Assembly: GCA_037481875.1 (NCBI GenBank)
Contig: JBBFKY010000003.1
Location: 303,235-367,234, forward strand
Direction of reading: 5' to 3'
From: Desulfosoma sp.
GTDB lineage: Bacteria; Desulfobacterota; Syntrophobacteria; Syntrophobacterales; DSM-9756
DNA length: 64,000 bases
Shown here: in pieces, positions 1-10,200 of the stretch
Layout of the letters: each line of letters begins with the position of its first letter
Position numbering within the stretch: position 1 is the first letter of the stretch
Made by a program: the position numbers and the translations under genes
Notes under the pieces: generated by a model
What the model was told of the DNA's origin: nothing
Seen by the model: only the letters and a program-made list of their open reading frames with translations
Database searches by the model: none

Positions 1-1115
1 AAGACGGCGCGCACATTTATGCTGCACGGACCGGACGTCCCCAAATAACTGCCGATGGCAAGATCAGTGTCCATTCGGAATTGGAAATCTCCGGAGACGT
101 GGACCTCAAAACAGGCCATGTGATCTTCGACGGCGATGTGAAAATCAGTGGCACCATTACGGCAGGTTTTCGGGTCAAAGCGGCCTCGGTGACGGCTTCG
201 GAGATTCACGGCGGTGAAATCATCGCTGAAGGTAACGTGAGCATTTCAGGCGGTGTCATCAATGCCTCGATCCGCGCACAAGGCCAGGTCAAAGCACGAC
301 ATGTTGCGGGAAGCACCGTGGAGGCCTGCGGTGATGTGGCCATCGCCACCAGCATTGTGGACAGCATTATCGAAACCTCAGGGTCTTTGCTCGCTCCAAG
401 CGCCACCATTCTGTCCTCACAAGTGACGGCTTTCGAAAAAATGCTCCTGCTTCATGTAGGCTCGGAAAAATCCAAAAGCTGTCGACTTGTTATGGGTGAA
501 GACCCCATTTTGAAAAGAAAACTGAGCTCGCTGCGAGATCGAATGCAATACCTTAAAGATCGAGCTTTGCGATTTAAGAACGCCGAAAGCCGACAAAGAA
601 AGGCCCTAAGTGGCATTGAGCTGGCCATTGGAAAAGTTGTGCAATTTCAGGATCGAACCCTTTTGGAAATTCGTAGGCTTGAGGAACAGGGAGCGCTCGA
701 AGGCAGCGCCGAATCCGTTCACGTGCATCTGAAGGATCTCAGAAAGGCCATCTCGAATGCTGAACAAAAGGTAGAGAAATTGTTTCAAGTGCAGGACGCC
801 CTCAAATCCTCGCTCGGGCGACTGATCGATCGAAGAACCCAGTGCGCTCGAGATCTAGCCGAGTTGCAAGAGGAAACCCAAGCCCTTATGCAGTGGGCCA
901 AGATGAGAAAAGATCGGCCTGAGATCATCGTTCAAGGCGTAGTGGCTGCAGGAACAGTGATCGTCGCCACCGAGTCCTCCTGGAAAGCCATGGAAAGAGT
1001 GCAGGCCGTTCGCTTCGTGGAAAAATCCGTGGAAGACCCTCACACAGGCACCATGAGAAAGAAGGTGACCTTGGCCGGTCTGGAAAAGAGCTCTCCTCTG
1101 CGCCCGCATCCTTGA
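1..1115 (+). CDS. FapA (DUF342) family protein, 5' end outside window
   Basis: The frame is open from base 3 and runs without a stop through the TTG at 81, so the visible ORF is the C-terminal ~370 residues of a longer gene. The visible N-terminal third is rich in short beta-strand repeats with Gly turns (SGDVDL, DGDVKISGT, SGGVI), as in the DUF342/FapA beta-helix. It is followed by a roughly 110-residue charged coiled coil and a final beta segment with a GVVAAGTVI motif. This order is typical of FapA-type polymer-forming proteins, found in many Desulfobacterota and Firmicutes and often near flagellar or signalling genes. The molecular role is poorly known. It is convergent with glgC. Confidence 0.8.
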   Translation, partial: DGAHIYAARTGRPQITADGKISVHSELEISGDVDLKTGHVIFDGDVKISGTITAGFRVKAASVTASEIHGGEIIAEGNVSISGGVINASIRAQGQVKARHVAGSTVEACGDVAIATSIVDSIIETSGSLLAPSATILSSQVTAFEKMLLLHVGSEKSKSCRLVMGEDPILKRKLSSLRDRMQYLKDRALRFKNAESRQRKALSGIELAIGKVVQFQDRTLLEIRRLEEQGALEGSAESVHVHLKDLRKAISNAEQKVEKLFQVQDALKSSLGRLIDRRTQCARDLAELQEETQALMQWAKMRKDRPEIIVQGVVAAGTVIVATESSWKAMERVQAVRFVEKSVEDPHTGTMRKKVTLAGLEKSSPLRPHP

Positions 1116-1271
1116 ATAGTCTCATAACTTGCAAGACCTTAAACTTATCTTGATTGGACAAGCCCCTAAAGCTTACTCAGGACCGAACGAGAACCATTCT
1201 AGACCTGGCATTTCCAAGGGTGGGCCCACGGTGCATCGCGACCTTGCATTCGCAATCGTATGGAGCGGCTT

Positions 1272-2549
1272 TTACGTTCTAGGAAAGGCGCCTCGAGGTA
1301 CCACGGTAATGCCTCGCGGTGTCACCACAAAACGCGTTCGATCCTCCAAAGGAGAAACACCGATTTCCGTATAGGGGGGAATCACGTTATCCTTATCGAT
1401 AATGGCTTTCTTGATGCGGCAATGGTGCCCTATTTCCACATTGTCCATGATCACCGATTCATCCACTTGCGCATGGTTGTTTACGATCACGTTGTAGGAG
1501 AGCACTGAATGACGGACAATGCCTCCACTGATCAAGCAACCATGAGGAACCACGGAATCTCGAGCCGTGCCGGTACGCTGCGAACCCGAATCGACTGTGG
1601 AAACCAAAAACTTGGCCGGAGGCACCTGTCTCTGAAGGCCTCTCATGGGCCAACGGCGACCGTAAAGGTTGAAAAAGGGGGCACTCCCCGTGAGGTCCAT
1701 ATTGGCGTTCCAATAAGCGTCCAGACTCCCCACATCCCGCCAGTAGCTGGAATCCCTTGTCGGATATTGGGTCTTGAAATGATATCCCTCTTGCGGATCA
1801 TAAACGGGAACCTCATCCTTGATGAGATTATACCGTCTGTAGGGGTAAGCGTAGACGTTGGCTTCGCGCACCAGCCGAGGGATAATATCCTTGCCGAAAT
1901 CTTCGTCATCGCCTTCCTTCAGCACCCGCAAAAGCACATCCCTTTTGAAAAGGTAAATGCCCATGGAAGCCAGACTTCGGGAAGCATCATCGGGCATGGG
2001 TTTGGGATCTTTGGGCTTTTCTTCAAAACCGCAAATGCGTAGATCCTCATCCACCTCGGCGATGCCGAAAGAAGACGCTATGGACCGCTCCACCTCCAAA
2101 AGGCTCACCGTCACATCCGCATCTTTTTCCTCGTGGAACCGACGAAATAACGTGTAGTCCATCTTATAGACATGATCTCCGGACAGAATGAGCACATGAC
2201 GAGGACGTTCTTTTTCGATGAGATACATATTTTGGCGCACCGAATCCGCAGTGCCTCGGTACCAATCTTCCCCAAGCCTTTGTTGCGGCGCTACAATTCT
2301 TAAATAATGCCCCAAAGCTCCCGAAAAGATGTTCCAGCCGTCTTCCAGATGATCCACCAGAGATTGAGACTTGTACTGGGTGAAAACCAGGATCTTATAG
2401 AGTTGAGAATTCACACAATTGCTCAAAGGAATATCGATCAGCCTATAGATACCCCCAAAAGGCACAGCCGGCTTGCAGCGGTCCCGTGTCAAGGGCATAA
2501 GTCTTTCACCGCGTCCACCCGCCATGATAATGGTCAGAACATCTTTCAT
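1272..2549 (-). CDS. glgC: Glucose-1-phosphate adenylyltransferase (ADP-glucose pyrophosphorylase)
   Basis: Makes ADP-glucose from ATP and glucose-1-phosphate, the committed step of glycogen synthesis. The 425-residue protein starts with MKDVLTIIMAGG. The nucleotidyltransferase loop GGRGERL lies at about 11-17, followed by KPAVPFGG; further on are GTADSVRQN, KMDYTLFRRFH and FEEKP sugar-nucleotide contacts and a C-terminal left-handed beta-helix. I chose the ATG at 2549 rather than the longer frame to 2672 because GGAAAGG sits at the right distance and the extra 41 residues are unlike the family. It is last in the minus-strand run rodZ-recO-ccdA-tlpA-glgC, 22 nt after tlpA; the functional link to redox genes is not obvious. 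Confidence 0.95.
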   Translation of the reverse strand: MKDVLTIIMAGGRGERLMPLTRDRCKPAVPFGGIYRLIDIPLSNCVNSQLYKILVFTQYKSQSLVDHLEDGWNIFSGALGHYLRIVAPQQRLGEDWYRGTADSVRQNMYLIEKERPRHVLILSGDHVYKMDYTLFRRFHEEKDADVTVSLLEVERSIASSFGIAEVDEDLRICGFEEKPKDPKPMPDDASRSLASMGIYLFKRDVLLRVLKEGDDEDFGKDIIPRLVREANVYAYPYRRYNLIKDEVPVYDPQEGYHFKTQYPTRDSSYWRDVGSLDAYWNANMDLTGSAPFFNLYGRRWPMRGLQRQVPPAKFLVSTVDSGSQRTGTARDSVVPHGCLISGGIVRHSVLSYNVIVNNHAQVDESVIMDNVEIGHHCRIKKAIIDKDNVIPPYTEIGVSPLEDRTRFVVTPRGITVVPRGAFPRT

Positions 2550-2571
2550 GCACAATACCTTTCCATGCGGG

Positions 2572-3096
2572 TCATTCGATAAACCGCCGAATGTTCGAAG
2601 GCAGTTGATGGTCACGATAAACAATCTCACCGTTCTTGTCCACCACCACGAAGAGCGGAATCCCTCGCACATCGAAAGCCTTGGTCGCTAAACCGTCGGC
2701 ATCATAAAGAATCTTGAAAGGAACGGGATGTGCTTGCTGATAACGTTGCACGCGCTCCAAGGAATCTCCGGATCCAACGTTGATGCCGAGAATTTCCAAC
2801 TGATCTTCCGGAGTCTTTTGCCTTAATTTGGCCACTTCCGGTTTGGCGGCCTGGCAGGAAGGGCACCAGATGGCCCAGAAATACAGAAGAACCGGCTTCT
2901 TGCCTCGGTATTCGCTTAAACGCACGCGCTCACCGTTAAGGGTCGGCAAATCAAAGTCCTTTTCCCCTCCGAATGTTGCACTGCCTACCAATCCCATAAT
3001 CTTATCAATCATGGAACCGGCAAAAACAGGTGTCACTCCACACAGAAAAAACGCTATGGATACAGATAAAAAGAGCTGCTGGATTCGCTTTTTCAT
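2572..3096 (-). CDS. TlpA-like periplasmic thioredoxin
   Basis: A 174-residue exported thioredoxin-fold protein of the TlpA/ResA/AhpC-TSA type, expected to reduce disulfides in the periplasm, for instance apocytochrome c thiols. The first ~27 residues form a signal peptide (MKKR, hydrophobic core, VFAG). The active site is WAIWCPSC with Cys78 and Cys81, and the cis-Pro region is RGIPLFVVVD. The start at 3096 overlaps the ccdA stop by 4 nt (ATGA), so translation is probably coupled. The adjoining CcdA-type membrane protein is the expected electron donor. A longer frame to 3522 only overlaps ccdA and is rejected. Confidence 0.9.
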   Translation of the reverse strand: MKKRIQQLFLSVSIAFFLCGVTPVFAGSMIDKIMGLVGSATFGGEKDFDLPTLNGERVRLSEYRGKKPVLLYFWAIWCPSCQAAKPEVAKLRQKTPEDQLEILGINVGSGDSLERVQRYQQAHPVPFKILYDADGLATKAFDVRGIPLFVVVDKNGEIVYRDHQLPSNIRRFIE

Positions 3097-3800
3097 AACC
3101 ACATTTCTCCTGCCTTGATAAAGAAATATTCCGCTGCACCGATCATAAGGATCGCAAAAAACCGCTGAATGCGCCGCATCCACAACCCTGAACGGGGTAG
3201 GGAAGCCAAAAGGCCCGTAAAGGTTCCGACCAAAATCACCAAAACCCCCATACCGTAGGCAAAGGCCAGAAGCATGAGGGCTCCCCAAAGGGGCTTTTGT
3301 CCGGTAGCGACCAGAGTCAAAAGGCCACCCAGGATTGGGGTTGTGCAAGGGCCCACCACTAGGGCCGAAGCTCCACCTACAAGGAAACTGGACAAACCGT
3401 CCCGCCCCGCGATGGGCCTCACTTGAAGCCGATGAAGAAACCCGAACGAAGGCACGGGGACGACTTCCAGCATCATCAGCGCCAGGACCAAACACAGGTT
3501 GCCAATAGCCACATACACCCACGGGTTCATGGTGAGGGAACCGAACAGACGTCCAGTAAGAGCTGCCACCAGTCCCAAGGCGGAATAGACCAGAGCCATA
3601 CCGGTGACATAGATGAGGGACAGGAAAAAACCTTTGAGACGTCGTCCTTGAGCACGACTTCCGATGAAGGCTATCGTGATGGGAATCATGGGGTAGGTGC
3701 AGGGTGTGAACCCGGCGAGCACCCCGCCCACAAAAGCCAAAGCCACTCCCAAATACGGCGTATTTACGGCTATGGTTTCAAAACCATGCATCCAGTCCAC
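3093..3800 (-). CDS. CcdA/DsbD-type thiol-disulfide transporter
   Basis: A 235-residue integral membrane protein of the DsbD transmembrane/CcdA family that moves electrons from cytoplasmic thioredoxin to periplasmic thioredoxins. About six hydrophobic segments are visible. The two pseudo-repeats each carry the redox Cys with a following Pro: FTPCTYP (Cys34) and VGPCTTP (Cys152). There are no fused periplasmic thioredoxin domains; that role is played by the 4-nt-overlapping TlpA gene. The start is a GTG at 3800; an ATG three codons in is an alternative. Usual substrates are cytochrome c biogenesis factors, but no ccm genes are in the window. Confidence 0.9.
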   Translation of the reverse strand: MDWMHGFETIAVNTPYLGVALAFVGGVLAGFTPCTYPMIPITIAFIGSRAQGRRLKGFFLSLIYVTGMALVYSALGLVAALTGRLFGSLTMNPWVYVAIGNLCLVLALMMLEVVPVPSFGFLHRLQVRPIAGRDGLSSFLVGGASALVVGPCTTPILGGLLTLVATGQKPLWGALMLLAFAYGMGVLVILVGTFTGLLASLPRSGLWMRRIQRFFAILMIGAAEYFFIKAGEMWL

Positions 3801-3840
3801 GGATATGTTTTCTCCATCACCGAACCTTACCCCGCTGCCG

Positions 3841-4617
3841 TCATGGCCTGCATGGCTCGGCCCATGCGGAATTCGCTGCCGAGTCCAGAACCCGCCGGCT
3901 TTTAAGATGTTGCCCGCTCTGTTCTTCCACCCAAGCTCCAGCCGCCTGCACCAACATGTGAGCCACCTCCTTGCGAAGTCGAAACCGCCACATTTTTCCC
4001 ACAGGCACTTGAAGCATGGCGTGAAGCAGAGCCGTCGTTCCCTTGTCCAACTTTAAGGCCCGAACATCTTCCAAGCTATGCCTTTCGCATAGAAACAGCC
4101 CTGCACTCAGAGACAGACACCAGGTCGAACTCTCACGCATCTTTCGCCCACATCGACTGCAGGATTCCAGGGAAGGCAAAGCCCCTACAATATGAATGCC
4201 GCGCATCAGGAACAAAGCCGCCACATTGACCGAATCACGCTCCGTCCCCAAGCGTTCCAATCCGCGGCATAGAAGCTTGTAGAATTCTGGACTTGATAGA
4301 TTTTCCGGGTGAAGGCGCAGGGTTGTTTCCGCAAGCAGGCCGGCGTAAGCCCAACGCACAGGGTCGGCACGCAAAGCCAGGTTCACCTCCACCAAACGAC
4401 AAGACTCCACCCATGCAAGCCCTTTTCGGTGCCGAAAAGTCAGATGGACGACACTGTTGGGTTCAAAGGCATGAACGAATCGTTTCCGGCTGCGTCGAGC
4501 CCCTTTGGCTATCGCTCGCACAAGGCCAGAGGTCAGAGTGAAAAAAGCGACGATACGGTCTGATTCGCCATAGTCTTGCGTGTGCAACACCACCGCTTCC
4601 GTTTCAACAGGAATCAT
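3841..4617 (-). CDS. recO: DNA repair protein RecO
   Basis: RecO works with RecR, and with RecF, to load RecA onto SSB-coated gapped DNA. The 258-residue product has the N-terminal OB fold (TEAVVLHTQDYGESDRIVAFFT, first strands near 7-29) and the alpha-helical middle with YAGLLAETTLRLHPE. A four-Cys zinc site is visible at Cys153, Cys156, Cys167 and Cys177 (CSRC...C...C). Length fits the family. It sits 7 nt downstream of rodZ and upstream of ccdA on the same strand, so it is probably in the same operon. Confidence 0.93.
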   Translation of the reverse strand: MIPVETEAVVLHTQDYGESDRIVAFFTLTSGLVRAIAKGARRSRKRFVHAFEPNSVVHLTFRHRKGLAWVESCRLVEVNLALRADPVRWAYAGLLAETTLRLHPENLSSPEFYKLLCRGLERLGTERDSVNVAALFLMRGIHIVGALPSLESCSRCGRKMRESSTWCLSLSAGLFLCERHSLEDVRALKLDKGTTALLHAMLQVPVGKMWRFRLRKEVAHMLVQAAGAWVEEQSGQHLKSRRVLDSAANSAWAEPCRP

Positions 4618-4624
4618 AAGCGAT

Positions 4625-5647
4625 TCAGGGATTTTCCAAGTAACGAGGGTTAGGAAGCTTCACCCGAAGCACTTCACCTTTTTTGCCAAGCGGTTTGAGA
4701 GGTTTTCCATCCCACGAGACGTGAATACCTCCGGCGTTACCCGTCCACAGCTGCGCGGATTGAGAAAGGATCCACTGGGCGCTTTCTCCGGGCTTAAGGA
4801 TGCGGCCCTGTGGCTTTTCATCATCGACCTGCACCTGAATCCACGCTTCTTCAAGGGCAACAATGAGTAAGGTGTGGGTTGCTGCTGGTATCTCGCCTGG
4901 CTCCATGGCCGTTTTGTAGGTCTTCACATCAGACGAAGCGGCCGTCTCATGCGGTAAAGAAGTCGTGAGCGTTCTAGAAGTTTTCGGTTCAAGATTTGCT
5001 CCGGTGCCTCCTTCCTGTTTGGGCTGGGTAATCTCCTCGAAGTCCCTGACGTCTGGACCCCCGAGCCCCGATTCCGGTAACGGCACAGGATTTTCTCCTT
5101 CCGGCAAAACCCCATGGGCTCCTGCCCGCTCAGTCCCGGAACTTTCCCCGGTACCTTCAGCACCCCGCACTCGTGCCAGATCCCCGGGCAGTTCCTGCTG
5201 TGGGTAAACGGCTTCAAAAGGGGCTTTGGATGTAGCTGCCCTTTTCATTTGGTATTTCGGCCACCATACGGCCCATAAACCCGCCGCCGTGACCCCAAGG
5301 GCCAAGACCAAAAAGAGCACCAGAAACGTGCCACTTTCCTTTCGTACTCCCCTCATCCATGTTTGATACCGTCTCAGCCGTTCACCTTCGTTATCGTAAC
5401 GCCCAATCTCCGATCCATATTCTTCTAAAATAGGTCGGGGATCCACGCCCAACGCTTGGCAGTACACCTTGAGAAATCCTCGAATGAGCAGAGGGGTTCC
5501 GATCACCTCGTATTCGCCGGCTTCCAAAGCCTGCAACATCCGCACACTGATCCGAGTATGTTCGGATAGCTCCTCGAGGCTTATCTTTTGCCTTTTCCGC
5601 TCACCTTCAAGAAAAGCTCCAATATCCTTGAGAGCGTCCATGGACAT
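4625..5647 (-). CDS. rodZ: RodZ-like HTH/transmembrane cell-shape protein
   Basis: A 340-residue protein with the RodZ layout: a Cro/C1-type helix-turn-helix at about 10-70 (LEELSEHTRISVRMLQALE), one transmembrane helix at about 106-129, a low-complexity Pro/Glu/Gly linker, and a C-terminal beta domain (DUF4115) from about 255 (LIVALEEAWIQVQVDDEKP). RodZ links MreB to the elongation machinery across the inner membrane. The start at 5647 follows AGGGGAAGAG. It is the first gene of the minus-strand run leading to recO and glgC. Confidence 0.9.
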   Translation of the reverse strand: MSMDALKDIGAFLEGERKRQKISLEELSEHTRISVRMLQALEAGEYEVIGTPLLIRGFLKVYCQALGVDPRPILEEYGSEIGRYDNEGERLRRYQTWMRGVRKESGTFLVLFLVLALGVTAAGLWAVWWPKYQMKRAATSKAPFEAVYPQQELPGDLARVRGAEGTGESSGTERAGAHGVLPEGENPVPLPESGLGGPDVRDFEEITQPKQEGGTGANLEPKTSRTLTTSLPHETAASSDVKTYKTAMEPGEIPAATHTLLIVALEEAWIQVQVDDEKPQGRILKPGESAQWILSQSAQLWTGNAGGIHVSWDGKPLKPLGKKGEVLRVKLPNPRYLENP

Positions 5648-5975
5648 TCTCTTCCCCTAGCTCAAACAGCCAGTTTCATTCCATCCCTTAAAGAGTCGGC
5701 CGAAAAGTCGCGAGGTTCCACGTCTACTGGTCTCCCGCACCCCCAGAAGCCGACCGGTAGCATGTCCGCACTGCCAACATCAACCCATAAGGAGAGACCG
5801 ACATCACAACCTCGTCGGCATCGATCCGCCTGGGCGGCCCCATTTTTCAGAGCTGCCAGCATCCTCTGTGCAAGAGGGGACTCATGTGTCCGCCCCTACA
5901 TTTGGCGAAGCATGCCATCTCGCGCTTTGTTCCTCTGGTCTCATGGCTTCTGCCTTTTGCGAGCTTGAACATCCT
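5648..5975. other. Non-coding spacer upstream of rodZ
   Basis: No reading frame here looks genuine. It should hold the rodZ promoter, but I see no convincing pair of boxes. Around 5874-5907 the pattern GAGGGG then CCGCCCCTAC resembles a decayed half of the palindromic core of the repeat family described at 5976-6165. Confidence 0.5.
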
Positions 5976-6165
5976 CTTGGAGCCTGTCAAAGAACACACA
6001 ATAACCGCTGCGCTGAATGCCGTTTTAGGTAGAGGCGAAGCGGCGTCTCGCCCCTACAAACCTGAATCGGGGCTATTGTCTGACCGCGTGGGTCTGGCCC
6101 GCCATGGATGCGAGCGGGATGCCCGCGTCTCCTGGGCGGCATTCGTTCTCCAACAGACTTCTAGG
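5976..6165. repeat. Miniature inverted-repeat element, copy A
   Basis: The left end is CTTGGAGCCTGTCAAAGAA (from 5976). The right end, ending at 6165, reads on the opposite strand TCCTAGAAGTCTGTTGGAG, so the termini are imperfect inverted repeats. The core at about 6029-6057 is the palindrome GTAGAGGCGAAGCGG...CGCCCCTAC shared with three other copies in the window. The CTAG at the right end contributes the TAG stop codon of surA. No transposase is present. Confidence 0.65.
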
Positions 6166-7153
6166 ATCCCGATGCAGGAGGCTCCAAATGAATCTTAATG
6201 AATGACTTGGCCTCCAATTCACGGATCCATTCATCGTACTTCCGGTTGACTTCCATGCGAAACAGTTCCTGACGCACCTTTTCCTTCAAAGTCTCATCCA
6301 CGGCACTGGCTCCAGGCCTTTTGACGTCCAGAAGTTTAACCACATAAAACCCATTGGCCGATTCCAGGACATCGGTTACCTGGCCTGGTTGCAGGTTTCG
6401 AGTGGCTTGTTCCAACGCAGGAGCCATGTTTTTGGCTTTAATGGTGCCGATGTCCCCGCCGCTTTGAGCTTCGGGACCCTGAGAGTAGGCGCGGGCCAGG
6501 TCGGCAAAATTCTCGCCTTGTCGAATACGACGAAGAATTTCTTCAGCTTTTCGGCGCACCGTTTGTCTGGCTTCAGGGGCTGAAGGTGCTGAAAGAAAGA
6601 TGACCGCCAGGTGCCGCTCTTCTTCCGGGCTTCGCACTTCACGGCGTAATGCGGCCTGCACCTGTTCATCCGTAATCACCGTTTTGGATTTCAAAACCCT
6701 TTCAATAAGCCTGGCCTTTTCCATATCCTGACGAATCATCTTCTTGAATTGTTCAAAGGTACGTCCTTCCTGGCGAAGCGTGGCCTCCAATTGCCACCGG
6801 GTCATGTTGTTGGCCTTTTCGATGGATGCCACGGCCTCCTCCACTTCCGCCTCGCTCACCGTGATCTTGAGTCGAGCAACCTCCTGCCAGGTCAGCCTAT
6901 CCCGAATCATCTGGTGCAACACTTCTTTACGCAAAGAATCCACAGATCCGATGGGCGGAGCGTCTCGAAATTGACCGGCCGCTTTGATGACGTCTTCCAC
7001 ACGGCGCTGCAGTTCGCTGTTGAGAATCACGTCGTCGTTAACCACAGCCACAATCCAGTCCACCGTCTTGGCCTGGCCCGCCTTCGGCGTCCCAACAAAA
7101 CTCCACGCCACCAACACACCGAGCGCCACTGTTCGAAAAACCACGGACATCAT
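6161..7153 (-). CDS. surA: SurA-type periplasmic peptidyl-prolyl isomerase/chaperone
   Basis: A 330-residue exported chaperone for outer-membrane protein folding. Residues 1-28 form a signal peptide (ending KAGQA). The SurA N-terminal domain starts DWIVAVVNDDVILNSEL, and one parvulin (PpiC) domain lies at about 177-277 with HLAVIFL, FADLARAYSQGP, GGDIG and GFYVVKLLD. E. coli SurA has two parvulin domains; one is common in this phylum. The start is one of two adjacent ATGs at 7153/7150 with AAAGGACG upstream. The TAG stop lies in the end of a repeat element, so the original C-terminus may have been longer. It follows mfd by 64 nt on the same strand. Confidence 0.88.
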   Translation of the reverse strand: MMSVVFRTVALGVLVAWSFVGTPKAGQAKTVDWIVAVVNDDVILNSELQRRVEDVIKAAGQFRDAPPIGSVDSLRKEVLHQMIRDRLTWQEVARLKITVSEAEVEEAVASIEKANNMTRWQLEATLRQEGRTFEQFKKMIRQDMEKARLIERVLKSKTVITDEQVQAALRREVRSPEEERHLAVIFLSAPSAPEARQTVRRKAEEILRRIRQGENFADLARAYSQGPEAQSGGDIGTIKAKNMAPALEQATRNLQPGQVTDVLESANGFYVVKLLDVKRPGASAVDETLKEKVRQELFRMEVNRKYDEWIRELEAKSFIKIHLEPPASGS

Positions 7154-7217
7154 CGGCTCTCACGTCCTTTCTCGTCAAAAGGAACCCTCTCTCTCCTTTC
7201 CAAGGCCCAAAAAGGCT

Positions 7218-10200
7218 TTATCCGGAAGGAGGAGTCGAAACTAACCTATTGAATTGACTATGGTCCCTAACATGATCCACAAGCGCTTGCAAGATTCTTT
7301 TGAGTCGAACCAGGGCCGCCAGTGCCGTGCGCGCTTCCAGATCCACGTTCATTTTCCTTTCCCCGTGCATGGTAATGGAGCATTTGGCATCACCAAGGCT
7401 TTCTAACACAGAGTCCACATGTGGCGGTTCCATGAAGGTGAAGGTAAAGACGCTGCCGGTGCTTTCAAGGCGAGTGATGCGGAGGGTTTTCATCAAAAGA
7501 CGTAATCGGGCGAGCACCAGCAGGGACTTGGCCTCATCGGGCAGGGGCCCGAACCGGTCTCGCCATTCCTTGGCAATATCATCGATTTCTTGCTGCGTTT
7601 TCGCTCCGGACAAGCGTTTGTAAGCCACGAGTCTCTGGTCCGGAAACGGCATGAAAGGGGTCGGCACATAAGCGGCTACAGGCAAAGCGATTTCTGGATC
7701 GGGCAAAGCCTCTTCGAGTTCTTCGCCTTTCATCTTTCGAATGGTCTCTTCGAGGAGTTCCAAATAGAGTTCGTAACCGACGGAGGCAATGTGTCCCGAT
7801 TGGGCCGATCCCAAAATGGTGCCACCTCCGCGAATCTGAAGATCATTCAAAGCAATTTTAAATCCCGACCCCAGTTCACTGAAATCCATGAGCGCACGAA
7901 GTCTCTTTTGAGCGTCCCTGGTGATCAGGTGTTCCCCGGGAATCAGCAAATACGCATAGGCCTGTTCGGCGGAACGACCCACACGGCCGCGAAGCTGGTA
8001 AATTTGAGCCAATCCCATCTTGTCCGCCCGGTTGATAAGAATGGTGTTGGCCGCCGGAATGTCCAAACCTGACTCAATGATGGTCGTGCACACCAAAACA
8101 TCCACCTTTCTGTGCACGAAATCCAGCATGATTTTCTCGAGGTCCCGCTCCTTCATTTGCCCGTGAGCCACTTCAACTCGAGCTTCCGGCACCAGGGATC
8201 GAATCTTGTCGGCCATACGCAGTATGGTCTGGACATGATTGTGCACAAAGAACACCTGCCCACCACGCCTTAATTCTCTTGTGACGGCTTCTCGAATGGT
8301 GAGTTCATCAAAAGGACAGACCACCGTTTCCACGGCCTTGCGATCCTGAGGAGCCGTCTCGATGGTGCTGAGATCCCGAATTCCTGTCAAAGCCATATGC
8401 AACGTTCTTGGAATGGGGGTTGCCGTGAGGGTCAACACATCCACGGAAACGCGAAGTTCCTTGATACGCTCTTTGTGGCGCACTCCGAAACGTTGTTCCT
8501 CGTCAATGATGAGCAAACCCAAATCCCTGAACACCACATCCTTTTGCAAAAGCCGGTGGGTGCCGATCACAATATCCAAGGCGCCGGACTGAAGCCGTTC
8601 CAAAATCCGCTTCTGTTCCGAAGGGGTGCGAAATCGGCTGAGCACATCCACGGTGAGAGGAAAATCCCTGAGGCGTTCTTGAAATGTTGCAAAGTGCTGC
8701 TCAGCCAGCACGGTGGTAGGGGTCAGCATGGCCACCTGTTTGCCATCCATGGCCGCCTTAAAGGCCGCCCTCAAAGCCACTTCCGTCTTGCCGTAGCCCA
8801 CGTCGCCGCAGATAAGACGATCCATGGGGCGGGGTGAACACATATCCTGCAGAACGTCTTCGATGGCTCGAATCTGATCGGGCGTTTCGTCAAAGGCAAA
8901 TGTGGCCTCAAACTCACGAAAAACACTGTCCGGCGGACTAAACGCTGTGCCTTGGCGAATTTGACGAAGTGCGTATATCTTGAGCAATTCCTGGGCCACC
9001 CTTTCCGCCGATTCGCGGGCTTTCCTCTTGGCCGTTTCCCAAGCCTTGCCTCCAAGCTTGTCCACGCGCACATCGGCGCCTTCTATACCCAGATACTTTT
9101 GCACCTTGTGCAGCTTGTCCACCGGCACATAGAGTCGATCTCCGTCCTGATAGTCCAGCTGAAGAAAATCGCTCTCCATCTGGCCGACTGTCAGATGCAC
9201 TAGTCCTCGGTAGACCCCGATGCCATGGTCCACGTGCACCACCAGGTCCCCTTCATGAAGATCCTCAAAGGAACTGAGAAACAAGCCGGCCAGGGTTTTC
9301 TTTTTTTGAGGCCGCACCCGCCGTTTGCCAAAAAGTTCTGTTTCCGACACAAGAGCCAAGTGATGACCGGGCCAGATAAAACCGGCTCGAATCGGCCCTA
9401 CCGCCAGATACAGCGCCCTTTCCTCCGGCCTTCGTGGACGCACGAGATCTGAACCACGAAGAGTTCCCTCAGGTTCCATGCCGTAATGGGTGAGCAGTTC
9501 CCTGAGCCTCTTGGATTGTTCTGGATGGTCACTGACAATCACGGCACAGAAGCCTTGCTTTTGCCACGAACGAACCTGCTGCACGACCGGCTCCAAGAGC
9601 CTTTCCCGCTTGGGATGAGACTTCAAAGCCAAGCACAAGTCACTCTGTGTGCGCACGCCCACATCACAGTGGACGGCCGCTTCTTTTCGATCCGACATGG
9701 CGTTGACCCACACGTTTTGAAAACGCCGGGAAAAGCCTTCTACAGACTCGGGTGCAAGAAGAAGCTCTTGAGCGGGACGGCGCCACACCTCCTGATCGTC
9801 CTTCTGGCCCCACTCCCAAAGAAGCCGGCCGTAAATCTCATGCAACTCTTTTTTCAATTCCGCATAATCGGACCACAGCACCACGACCTCTTGAGGCAGG
9901 TAATCAAAAAGGGTAGCGAGTTCTTCATAAAAGACGGAGAGGACCCCTTCAAAAGCCGAGGACTGATGCTCTGTTTCCAGCCTTTCGAGCCATACATTGC
10001 CCAAGGAGGGGCTGAGCCGTCCCGTGTGCACGTCTTCCATGAGAAGACGCCGTGCGCGCCGGCGCCCCTCGTCATGAAGAACCACTTCACTTGCCGGCAT
10101 CAGCACCACTTCTTCCAATACGGCCAGGGAACGCTGGGTCGCCGGGTGAAACAATCGTATGGATTCCAGCACATCCCCGGAAAATTCCATACGAACCGGC